From Microbacteriaceae bacterium (GTDB lineage Bacteria; Actinomycetota; Actinomycetes; Actinomycetales; Microbacteriaceae), in the NCBI GenBank assembly GCA_025463545.1, contig JAODAR010000009.1, positions 1-64,000 on the forward strand: a stretch of DNA of 64,000 bases, read 5' to 3'. The position numbers were made by a program, and so were the translations under genes. The notes under the pieces are model-generated. The model was not told where the DNA came from. It saw only the letters and a program-made list of their open reading frames with translations, and did no database searches. This document shows, one piece after another, positions 56,409 through 63,634 of the stretch (its first letter is position 1; each line of letters starts with the position of its first letter).

Positions 56409-58502
56409 CTAGCTGAGGACGGCGAGCTTGTCCGTGTCGATGCCGAGTGCTTCCAATTGACTGCGTGCCGAGGACTCCGGACGGTAGGGCAAGACACTTC
56501 CACGGCTCAGGCTCGGCGGATCGGCGTTGAGCGAGGCGACATTGGCCGCCGCGTACTGCTGCCACAGCGATAGCCATCCCTGCGCGGGCCGCGCCATGGG
56601 TAGTTGTCCGAGGTGCTCGGACCACAGCGACGTGCGCAGCGCCCTAACCGCGTCGGTTGCGGGTTGGTCCGCGATCCCGTCGAGGAGCACACCGTTCACC
56701 TCGACGCTCCGCTTGCGAGAGCCGAACGGAAGTTCGGCTGCGGCCTCCATCGAGATCCCGTCGAGGTTCGCGGTGCCGACGGTCGCCCACCTGGTGTCGA
56801 CGATACCGACCTTGGCGTGCACATAGGCCTGCTGGATGCTGATTTTACCCGCTGACAGGCCCGTCCGCCAAAGCGTGAATGCCCCGAGTTGCGGGTGCGG
56901 CACGCCGATATCGCGAAACAGCCTCCGGTTCTGCCAACCTCTATAGGTCGGGATATCCGGGTGCTCGTTGATAAGCAGAACGACTTGCAACGCCGGGTTA
57001 TCCGCCATCGCCCGACGCAACGCACGTACGATCGCAGCGCTGCTGAAGTACTGGTTCTCCAAGTAGATCAAGTCAGTGGCAGCGCCGATCGCTCGCTGGT
57101 ACGCCTCGAGCACTCCTACCTCTCCACCAGGAAGTGCAGCAAGGATCTTGCGGGGCAACGTCCGGACCACCTGGATGCTCTGGCCCCCGGCCGCCGCCGG
57201 TCGTGGACCTGGGTCCGGCAGACTGTCAAGGCCGTTGATGGCGACGTTGGAGCGGTGATTCCACAGTGCCGCGAACGTATCAGCAACGTCTGCGGTGCCC
57301 GGTCCGGCAATGCGCATCGACACATCGTGCACCGGCCGCGCCCCGATCCCCTCCAAAGGTCGGCTTCCGCGTCGCGGCTCGATCACGAGGTGCCCTCGCG
57401 TGTCCCAGTAACCCTGCTCGAACGGTGATCCTATGATCATTGCCTTCGCGCGCGGCAGCCCGGGGTCGACCACCAGGATCTTGGCGTGCATCGTCTCGTA
57501 TGCCAGCGGAAACGCGCGCACGCTGACGTTGTGTGGCTTGCGCTGCGCGAACCAGTCGCTGACCTCGTCGACAGTGTCTGGTGTGACTGCGTTCTCATTC
57601 AGCAGCACCCGTACCGTGACCCCGGGCCGCCGGCCCGCCTCGAGCAGGCTCTCGAGGATAAGGTGTTCTGGCTTGGTCGCGTTCGTTGCCACCGGGCCGT
57701 CGTCGGTATAGGTCGCGACGAAGTCGTCGTCGATCCACAGTTGCGCCAGGTGCACCTCGGTGGTGGCGGTCTCGATCATTCGAATCATTTCGCGGCACGC
57801 TGCCAGGTTGTCGACGAGGATGTCGACACGATTGCCGGTGGACAACCGGGAGGGGGAATCACTGCCCAGCGTGGCGGCCCAGCCGTCCGCGACCGCCCGC
57901 GGCACCACTATGTCGTCCACGACGAGCACCGAGGACGTCACATCGGGCGCTTCGGCAGTCTCGGCCAACTGCCTGATTCCGACGCGATCGAAGACTGACA
58001 CGACGATGTCCGGCCGGTCCCCGAGAACCTCCTCGTACACAGTAGGGGGATAGCTGAGTGACCAGGTGCCGTCGGCCGCGGTTATGGCCCGGCCGAGAAC
58101 GTCATCCTTGCTGACTGTGTCGATGTCCGTCGCGATGACGACGAGACCCGTGATGGGCTGACCCATCTCGTCGACGACACGACCTTGGACGCCGATGTTC
58201 TTTCCGCTCAACTCCAAGTCGCCAAGCTCAAGGACGTCTTGGACGACGTCCCGGGACTCCTTCGTCGCGAAGACCACCGCGCCGCCCTGCCGGAGCTCCA
58301 CCACGATGTCCGGAAGTCGCTCGCCTGGACCATAGGCGGCTGCCGCGTAGGTGACGGTGAACTCGCCGTTCCCACCAGTGGTCCCTTCCCCGAGCAAGTC
58401 GCGGAATGGCCACACGTCATTGTCGTAGACCCGGACCGTAAGGCCGGGCCGGGCCGCTCCAGTACTGTCGACGACTCTCCCTGTGACTGTTGTGTTAGCC
58501 AT
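56409..58502 (-). CDS. Phospholipase D-like protein with N-terminal carboxypeptidase-regulatory-like domains
   Basis: 697 residues. Two transthyretin/CarboxypepD_reg-like beta domains (VTGRVVDSTGAARPGLTVRV at 6-25 and VQGRVVDEMGQPITGLVVIA at 105-124) precede a PLD region with two HKD motifs: H339-K341-D346 (MHAKILVVD) and H562-K564-D569 (VHAKVGIVDT). Both motifs are intact, so phosphodiesterase or transferase activity is likely. No signal peptide. GAGGAA lies 5 nt before ATG. It is 30 bp downstream of the CX3C peptide gene, in the same operon. Confidence 0.85.
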   Translation of the reverse strand: MANTTVTGRVVDSTGAARPGLTVRVYDNDVWPFRDLLGEGTTGGNGEFTVTYAAAAYGPGERLPDIVVELRQGGAVVFATKESRDVVQDVLELGDLELSGKNIGVQGRVVDEMGQPITGLVVIATDIDTVSKDDVLGRAITAADGTWSLSYPPTVYEEVLGDRPDIVVSVFDRVGIRQLAETAEAPDVTSSVLVVDDIVVPRAVADGWAATLGSDSPSRLSTGNRVDILVDNLAACREMIRMIETATTEVHLAQLWIDDDFVATYTDDGPVATNATKPEHLILESLLEAGRRPGVTVRVLLNENAVTPDTVDEVSDWFAQRKPHNVSVRAFPLAYETMHAKILVVDPGLPRAKAMIIGSPFEQGYWDTRGHLVIEPRRGSRPLEGIGARPVHDVSMRIAGPGTADVADTFAALWNHRSNVAINGLDSLPDPGPRPAAAGGQSIQVVRTLPRKILAALPGGEVGVLEAYQRAIGAATDLIYLENQYFSSAAIVRALRRAMADNPALQVVLLINEHPDIPTYRGWQNRRLFRDIGVPHPQLGAFTLWRTGLSAGKISIQQAYVHAKVGIVDTRWATVGTANLDGISMEAAAELPFGSRKRSVEVNGVLLDGIADQPATDAVRALRTSLWSEHLGQLPMARPAQGWLSLWQQYAAANVASLNADPPSLSRGSVLPYRPESSARSQLEALGIDTDKLAVLS

Positions 58503-58532
58503 GCCGTTCCTCGGGTACCCAATCTAGGCGCG

Positions 58533-58790
58533 TCAACAGTGACCGACGCATGCAGCCCATTGCCCCCTGCACTTCGGAGGGCAGGAGCCGACAACCCACT
58601 CCCACCACTGACACCCGGATAGGCATGAGGACCAAGCGTCCTGGCAGGCCGTGACGCAATTCCAATTCAGTTGGGGAACAACCATCTGGTCGGCGCCCAG
58701 GGGTGTTCTGCCGCGCGCGTACGAGGACAACCCGTACGAGGACAAACTGTCCAGTGAAGCAGACTCGCCGACAAAACCGGGGACTGCCAT
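58533..58790 (-). CDS. Cys-rich peptide with four symmetric CX3C pairs (candidate RiPP precursor)
   Basis: 85 residues from ATG 58790, preceded by AGGAGGG at 6 nt. The N-terminus is MAVPGFVGESASLDSLSSYG. A motif VVPQL (37-41) sits just before the first Cys. The last 41 residues hold eight Cys as four CX3C pairs: 45/49, 56/60, 70/74, 81/85, giving spacings X6, X9, X6, and five Trp. The arrangement suits two disulfide-linked helical hairpins or a modified core. No signal peptide. The PGFV start and the VV-PQL motif recur in the next peptide (59185-58892), which supports a common leader read by shared processing enzymes. Confidence 0.72.
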   Translation of the reverse strand: MAVPGFVGESASLDSLSSYGLSSYARGRTPLGADQMVVPQLNWNCVTACQDAWSSCLSGCQWWEWVVGSCPPKCRGQWAACVGHC

Positions 58791-58891
58791 CGCGAACCCT
58801 CCTGCTCTCAGATAACAAAGGGACCAAAGTCTCTCTCGGGCTCTCCCCACGGGAGTGTTGCGAGACGACGGGTGTCATGCCAGGATCGCTG

Positions 58892-59185
58892 CTAAACGAT
58901 TGTGACCCGGCACCCGGAACACCACGGGGCGTGCGCGCTCATGATGCCGTAAACGCAGTTCTCAGCCAGGTCTCGGCGCCCGATCCAACTAAAGAAACCG
59001 CAGCCCGCGTACTCTGCAGGACCGGCAAACGGCCAACACGTCGTGTCGAGGAACGTGTTGCCGCAGGATAGCCGGACAAGCTGCGGCTCAACCACATAGT
59101 CATCGTGGGCCGGCGGTCCCGCCCGCACACCGCTTCCCATGGTGCCGGTTGGCACCTGGGCAACAAATCCTGGTATCGCTTTCAT
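58892..59185 (-). CDS. Cys-containing peptide with PGFV leader (candidate RiPP precursor)
   Basis: 97 residues from ATG 59185; AAAGGAAA lies about 12 nt upstream. It begins MKAIPGFVAQVPTG, and VVEPQL at 31-36 precedes the first Cys at 41, as in the neighbouring 85-residue peptide. Six Cys follow (41, 50, 62, 77, 89, 92), with aromatic residues (CGFFSWIG, APWCSGC). No family recognised. It lies 23 bp after the PatG-like gene and 101 bp before the CX3C peptide gene on the same strand. Confidence 0.7.
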   Translation of the reverse strand: MKAIPGFVAQVPTGTMGSGVRAGPPAHDDYVVEPQLVRLSCGNTFLDTTCWPFAGPAEYAGCGFFSWIGRRDLAENCVYGIMSAHAPWCSGCRVTIV

Positions 59186-59208
59186 GTCTGACCACGTTTC
59201 CTTTCGGG

Positions 59209-60138
59209 CTATCGTTCGATGAACGACTGGAGCTTGGAGACGAGGAACGGGAACTCACCGCTGACGTCTACGCGGACGAAGTACGCTTCCGTGACGTCTG
59301 TGCGTCGATGCGTGTAGTACATGATGACATCGAGCACCCGCTGGGGCCCGCTCAGTCGCGACGGTCGCACCTCGATGCCGGTCAGCGACTTCTCTGCCCG
59401 GTGAGCCTCAATGGCATTGGCATAAATATGGGAATAGCGCAGCGCAAGGTAGTTCAGCGCTCTGTGCTCGTCGATTGCGCCCGCGTTATCTGCGACTTGG
59501 AGGAACCGATCGAAAAGCTCCGCGGCGGACTGACGGAACTGCTCCTCATCCGCCTCACCTTCCGGCAGAGGGATGGCGTCGATGAGCTCATCCCGGGAGA
59601 ACGAGTAGATCTGGTCGAATGCGACAACGGGAAGGACGAGCCCGCCGCACGCCTCCGGCGGTGCAAGCGGCCCTAACAATCCGATGACAACGTCCAGGTC
59701 GCCATTGCCGGCGGAGGTACGCACCGCGTCCGTAAGCAATTCCAAGTCCGCGGGGTCGCGCGGCACGAGGACATAAGTCGGCAACCGCTCAACGTTGAAG
59801 ACCCAGCACATCTGTCGGGCCAGATACCGGTTCTCCCGCTTGGACAGGACAGTCTGCAACGCCTCCAACTCATTCTTGCCCTCGGTGTTGTACCGCCCCA
59901 GCGCCTGCGCGTATTCCCGCTCGACGCCCAAGCTCGGGAAACGCGGTTCCACGCTCCCAAGAGCGTAGACATACGCCGCATCCGAGAGTGACGAACGAAC
60001 TGGCGATGGTGGCGCAGCAGCGGCAGATAAGTAGTCTGACACCGACGCCGGGGGTGCAGGTTCCGACACCGTCGTCGGTTCCATTGGGCGGCCTGCGTGG
60101 TCCGAACCCATGGCAGGGACAGGCCCGATATCGGTCAT
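59209..60138 (-). CDS. PatG C-terminal-domain protein (cyanobactin maturation protease-associated)
   Basis: 309 residues. After a variable Pro/Ser/Thr-rich N-terminus, residues ~53-305 match the region that follows the protease domain in PatG/TruG: YVYALGSVEPRFPSLGVERE (56-75), ENRYLARQMCWVFNVERL (102-119), YVLVPRDPADLELL, VIGLLGPLAPPEACGGLVLP, FDQIYSFSRDELI, DEHRALNYLALRY and VRPSRLSGPQ. In cyanobacteria this domain is fused to the macrocyclising subtilase; here it stands alone beside a separate subtilase. Its precise role is unknown even in PatG. The ATGA overlap with the preceding small peptide gene couples translation. Assignment is from remembered family sequence. Confidence 0.8.
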   Translation of the reverse strand: MTDIGPVPAMGSDHAGRPMEPTTVSEPAPPASVSDYLSAAAAPPSPVRSSLSDAAYVYALGSVEPRFPSLGVEREYAQALGRYNTEGKNELEALQTVLSKRENRYLARQMCWVFNVERLPTYVLVPRDPADLELLTDAVRTSAGNGDLDVVIGLLGPLAPPEACGGLVLPVVAFDQIYSFSRDELIDAIPLPEGEADEEQFRQSAAELFDRFLQVADNAGAIDEHRALNYLALRYSHIYANAIEAHRAEKSLTGIEVRPSRLSGPQRVLDVIMYYTHRRTDVTEAYFVRVDVSGEFPFLVSKLQSFIER

Positions 60139-60368
60139 CGGATCCCCCGCTCCACACCGGGGCTACTGGAATCACTTGATCGGCCCCATCCCCTCCCGTA
60201 CAGCACGACCCGGCGGTTGAGTGACTCGGCGCGACGCCCGCAGCCCCCGCACGGGGCAACCCCTAAGGTCGTCGTTATCCGCTTCACCGCGTCCCCAAGA
60301 CCGACCTCATCTGAGACGATAAAGCCGGGAAGCCGCACGCGACGAGGCTCTGAACTCCGTTCAGACAT
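60135..60368 (-). CDS. Small PGF/CGGC peptide
   Basis: 77 residues from ATG 60368 with GGAGAAGG just upstream. It reads RRVRLPGFIVSDEVGLGDAV at 9-28, then ITTTLGVAPCGGCGRRAESLNRR, and a polar tail. The GLGDAVKR...PCGGC..RA..LN pattern is one I recall as a short C-terminal motif in small bacterial proteins. The PGFI segment echoes the start of the Cys-rich peptides of this operon. It overlaps the protease stop by 8 bp and the PatG-like start by 4 bp, so it is bound tightly to both. It may be a substrate or a carrier/adaptor. Confidence 0.7.
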   Translation of the reverse strand: MSERSSEPRRVRLPGFIVSDEVGLGDAVKRITTTLGVAPCGGCGRRAESLNRRVVLYGRGWGRSSDSSSPGVERGIR

Positions 60369-61239
60369 GAACCTTCTCCCTTCGATCCACTTTCGACGGC
60401 AGCAGCGCCGCCAGGCTGTTGTAAGCCGCCGCCGCATCGAGCAGCGGTGGAATCACTGAGTACGGTCGAGTGCGCGCCGCCTGCAAAACGGTCCACCGCA
60501 GCGCCGCCGCGGAGACGGATGGAAACAGGCAGCGTAGCAACGCCAACGCACCGGTCACGAACGGTACCCCCGCGCTTGTGCCGCCCCCGTCCTGGTAACC
60601 GCCGTCGTAACCCAGGCTCGTAATTGCATCGCCGGGCGCGCCAAGCCCCCGGCGGCCGATCGAGGCGCCGAGGTTGGTGCGCGCGACCGGCCGACCGTCG
60701 CCGGCGAGGGCCGCGACGGGGATTACCCAGGGATGCCGCGTCAGGGCGGAACTGCCCAGCACGCCCTGATTGCCTGCAGCAGCCACGACAAGGCAACCGC
60801 GACTCGCCGCGTAGTCGAGGGCCCGATCCAATTCAGGTTCCGGTCGCGTGGACGGTCGCGAGAGGGCGACGCTGAGATTCACCACGACGGCCCCGCGCTC
60901 GGTGCAGCTGACGATCGCTGCGGTGAGGGCGGCCACGTCGGCGCGCAGATCGGTGTTGCCATCGACTTCGCCGGAGGAAAGGACGGGAGCAATCAACAAT
61001 GTGCAGTCTGGGCAAATACCGGGGGCCCCAGACGCTCGTGCTGCTCCGAGTACGCCAGCAACGAATGTGCCGTGCGCCGCCGCGCGGTCGCCGAGAGCCA
61101 GCAAAGGGGCACCGGCCATATGTGCTGCGAATTTGTCGTGACGGGCCACTGGACCGTCGACGACGGCCACGAGAACCGACGGATCTCCCCCAGTCGCGGC
61201 CATCACCGGACGGAGGCGGACCAAGTCCAAAGCGTCCAC
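60361..61239 (-). CDS. Subtilisin-like (S8) protease of the cyanobactin PatA/PatG type
   Basis: 292 residues from GTG 61239, which has GGGAGGGG about 6 nt upstream. The triad is complete: Asp28 in AVVDGPVARHDKF, His56 in AAHGTFVAGVLG, Ser222 in GGGTSAGVPFVTG; oxyanion Asn157 in AAAGNQG. The VDGPV start and GICPDCTLLIAPVL are close to PatA/PatG proteases (LDGPV, HGTHVAS) rather than to secreted subtilases, and there is no signal peptide or propeptide. It could remove leaders from the neighbouring PGF peptides and possibly ligate ends. A longer frame to 61431 overlaps the upstream peptide gene and is not preferred. Confidence 0.83.
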   Translation of the reverse strand: MDALDLVRLRPVMAATGGDPSVLVAVVDGPVARHDKFAAHMAGAPLLALGDRAAAHGTFVAGVLGAARASGAPGICPDCTLLIAPVLSSGEVDGNTDLRADVAALTAAIVSCTERGAVVVNLSVALSRPSTRPEPELDRALDYAASRGCLVVAAAGNQGVLGSSALTRHPWVIPVAALAGDGRPVARTNLGASIGRRGLGAPGDAITSLGYDGGYQDGGGTSAGVPFVTGALALLRCLFPSVSAAALRWTVLQAARTRPYSVIPPLLDAAAAYNSLAALLPSKVDRREKVHV

Positions 61240-61280
61240 TGGGAGCCCCTCCCAACTCAGATTGCTAGCTTTGCAGAGGT

Positions 61281-61712
61281 TTAGACGCAGATGACCGCCG
61301 GAGGACACTGCGCCTTCGACTCCTCTGCGACCCGATTGACTCCGGCGACGCACGCACCGACTAACGCCGGGCCGATACCTGGAACCCCACCCAATGTGGC
61401 CGTACACACCGCTGACGCCGCGGCTTTCCAAGCGTCCTGGGCCCCGACGCAGAGGGAGTGGTTGACGGAGTTATCCGTGGGCTTGCACACATAGGGGGGG
61501 TTGTCCGGCGGTTTCCCGCCGCACTCCTGAGTGCATAGCACGCTGCACCCGGAACTCGACATCCCGCCGTCAGCGCGACACTCCGAGAAGCAGTCCCCGA
61601 AGCATGATGCAGCGCGTACCTCGTACATTGTCGCTGCCCGCCAGGAAGGCGGTGTAACCGCAAAACCGGTGGGCCGCGTGAGCGAGTCCCCCGCCGAGAA
61701 ACCGAGAATCAT
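61281..61712 (-). CDS. Cys-rich peptide with CX3CX3C pairs, first gene of the PatG-type operon
   Basis: 143 residues from ATG 61712 with GGAGG 5 nt upstream. N-terminus MILGFSAGDSLTRPTGF. Twelve Cys: two CX3CX3C triplets at 37/41/45 and 56/60/64, then single Cys at 76, 88, 103, 120, 136 and 142. A Gly/Ala/Val-rich hydrophobic stretch (ATLGGVPGIGPALVGACVAG) lies near the C-terminus. It shares the CX3C theme with the 85-residue peptide, and its GF start resembles the PGF leaders. Its stop is 41 bp from the protease start. Three 11-bp repeats upstream are the likely SARP site driving the whole operon. Confidence 0.7.
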   Translation of the reverse strand: MILGFSAGDSLTRPTGFAVTPPSWRAATMYEVRAASCFGDCFSECRADGGMSSSGCSVLCTQECGGKPPDNPPYVCKPTDNSVNHSLCVGAQDAWKAAASAVCTATLGGVPGIGPALVGACVAGVNRVAEESKAQCPPAVICV

Positions 61713-61771
61713 GCCGGCCTCCGTCTACCGTTGTCCGCTTAGCTGGTCCAATGCCATGGAATCAAAAGGGC

Positions 61772-61777
61772 TGTATA
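61772..61777 (-). promoter_or_regulatory. Putative -10 element of the PatG-type operon
   Basis: TATACA on the minus strand, about 60 nt before the ATG at 61712. The expected -35 position falls inside the nearest of the three 11-bp repeats and has no good -35 hexamer. Activator-dependent SARP promoters look like this. Confidence 0.45.
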
Positions 61778-61791
61778 AGTACGTTCTCAAC

Positions 61792-61824
61792 TGAGGCGTT
61801 ACTGAGGCGTTACTGAGGCGTTAC
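61792..61824. promoter_or_regulatory. Triple 11-bp direct repeat, candidate SARP operator
   Basis: Three perfect copies of TGAGGCGTTAC (61792-61802, 61803-61813, 61814-61824). SARP activators bind 7-bp direct repeats spaced so that the period is 11 bp, one helical turn, overlapping the -35 region; this array matches that rule. It lies 80 nt before the first gene of the operon and a SARP-like gene is at the window end. Confidence 0.7.
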
Positions 61825-62185
61825 TGGCTAGATTGCTCGGTGACTGAAACCCTGACGACTGTCTTGAGTTTTGAATCGGAGTATCGTATTTCATGTCCGC
61901 TCCACAATTGCCGGGAACCTGTCCTGACCAGCCTCTTGGGCTGGAAACATCTGGTTTTTCCGCGAACCGGAACTTCGGCGTAGTGGGCGGTGGTGGTCGG
62001 CCGTACAGATCGCAAGTCATTAGTCGGAGTGTGCTCACAACTGTCTGACCGCGCGGGAACGTTCGCGAGGAACACGCGACCCGGAAACAAGGACCGTACC
62101 CCATCCGCTCATTGTCAACGCCCTGCTAACTCTCGACTTGTGGAACGTCGGTCGGGCGTTTAGCCCGATGCCGTGTCCCAAACGG

Positions 62186-63301
62186 TCACCTGGCCGATTC
62201 TTCGCGGGCCGCGTTCTCGGCGAGCCGGAGGACAAGCGCGGTGAGCAGTGCATCTCGCGGAATCAGCGTGTTAAGCCTTCCTTCCGACGTGAGGGCGAAG
62301 AAGCCACGATGACTGCGACGCAGCGTGTTAACCCACTCTTCGTCCGAGGCTCCCTTTTCAACATGATCGGTCACCAGCGCTGACTCGTACAGCTCGAGAA
62401 GGCGCTGGATGGTTACAAGACGTCTGAACGAATCGCCGCCCTGCGGCTGCTGCTGACCCCGTCGCCGCTCGATCTCATCGTTCATGTATAGCTCAAGCGC
62501 GAACTCCGGGTCAGGAGTGTCCCCCTCATTCGGAGGAAGATACCGAGCCCCACCACCCCAGGGCGGCGTCACCGTAGGAGGCATGCTCGATCCGGGAGTG
62601 CCGAGTTCCCACTGTCTCGTGTTCGCTAGGGCGAGCGCGTAGACGGTTGCCAATTCCGGATTCGCCTCTAAGTGGAGCTGAAGCAGCTTGGCTGGCGCTG
62701 CCCAGCCGAGAAAGGCGCCGTCGTAGTCATTCCTCTTCGCGACGAAGGCTACCGCCTTTGGTTGCTTGCGGCGTGTGGCTCCTGCGAGGAGTATGAACAA
62801 TCGGCTTTCCCACCACGTGGCACCCTCTTTCAGGTCGATCACAATGACGTCTGAATCGTGCGCGCGACGGAGCGTGCGGATCACAACCGGCAACGACGAG
62901 CGCCCAACAGCTTCTGATATGGCGGTACCGAGGTTTTCATCCAAGGTTGTGGAGCTTACGCCGGCGGCAGCTTCTCTTGAAGCGGCCGCGAACGAAAGCG
63001 ATACCCCGAGGACACGAAGCTCCCCGCGGTTTCGAGCGATGGACTCGACCATCAGGAGAATGACGGGAGCGAGTGAAAGGAGCACGACGGCGAGCAGCGC
63101 CCAGCCTTGGTTCGCGTCGGAAGGCAATCCTGTCGTGGTCTTCAGCGCCGTCAGCAGTATGACGAACAGGACTAGCGCGATTGGGACCGCAACCACTGCC
63201 GATCGCGAGCTCCACGGCCATAACCGTGAGTCTTTCTCTCTCGCCCGCGGGGGCGACGGCCGTAGCGTCCCAGATGAAGGCATTACTCCCCCAATCGGCA
63301 T
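62186..63301 (-). CDS. Membrane-anchored protein of unknown function
   Basis: 371 residues. A basic N-terminus (about 30 residues) and two transmembrane helices (AVVAVPIALVLFVILLTAL, WALLAVVLLSLAPVILLMV) are followed by ~280 cytosolic residues with a strand-like core (SDVIVIDLKEGATWWESRL, AVAFVAKRND) and a C-terminal helical part rich in Arg/Glu. No domain is recognised. It lies between the SARP gene and the PatG-type operon on the same strand, separated by 473 bp that carry the SARP-like repeats. It may be a sensor or anchor for the system, or unrelated. Confidence 0.7.
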   Translation of the reverse strand: MPIGGVMPSSGTLRPSPPRAREKDSRLWPWSSRSAVVAVPIALVLFVILLTALKTTTGLPSDANQGWALLAVVLLSLAPVILLMVESIARNRGELRVLGVSLSFAAASREAAAGVSSTTLDENLGTAISEAVGRSSLPVVIRTLRRAHDSDVIVIDLKEGATWWESRLFILLAGATRRKQPKAVAFVAKRNDYDGAFLGWAAPAKLLQLHLEANPELATVYALALANTRQWELGTPGSSMPPTVTPPWGGGARYLPPNEGDTPDPEFALELYMNDEIERRRGQQQPQGGDSFRRLVTIQRLLELYESALVTDHVEKGASDEEWVNTLRRSHRGFFALTSEGRLNTLIPRDALLTALVLRLAENAAREESAR

Positions 63302-63389
63302 AACACATTCAGACTATTCCTAATCTTCTGGGCGTGACAGAGTGGACGTCTTACAGATCTGGTCCGGGATCTGACCCTGCGGGGCTTGA

Positions 63390-63543
63390 GGGCGGCATCG
63401 ACCACACGGATGACCAGGCCGCGCTGCTGGTGCGGATGAGCGCGGCGACCATCGACCGCAAACTCGCCGGCGAACGGGCCACGATGATGTCCCGCGGGCG
63501 TTCTCATACCAAGCCGGGCACGTTGCTGAAGTCACAGCAGTAG
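63390..63543 (+). pseudogene. Integrase-type transposase fragment
   Basis: The frame contains MSAATIDRKLAGERATMM and RGRSHTKPGTLLKSQ, a stretch I recognise from the region before the DDE catalytic domain of integrase-type transposases. It stops after about 50 residues, and neither the upstream HTH nor the DDE domain is present. It is a relic of an insertion sequence at the edge of the PatG-type region. Confidence 0.65.
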
Positions 63544-63634
63544 CGCGTCTTGTGGCGAACACTCGACTGCCTCTGAGCTACCAATACGAGTGGTAACCAA
63601 TACCAGCGCCTTCGCCCGGCGACCAACATCATGG

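Larger units (their letters stand above)
61713..62185. other. Promoter region of the PatG-type operon
   Basis: 473 bp without a gene. It carries the triple SARP-like repeat (61792-61824) and a TATACA -10-like element for the minus-strand operon. The remainder is AT-richer than the flanks and has no convincing open frame. Confidence 0.6.

Noticed and set aside
60361..61239. Ordinary secreted degradative subtilisin
   Set aside because: No signal peptide or inhibitor propeptide, PatA/PatG-like VDGPV start, and the neighbouring PatG domain and small peptides argue for a cytosolic maturation protease.
61281..61431. Upstream extension of the S8 protease to 61431
   Set aside because: It would overlap the Cys-rich peptide gene by 150 bp in another frame, whereas GTG 61239 has a strong ribosome site and fits the family N-terminus.
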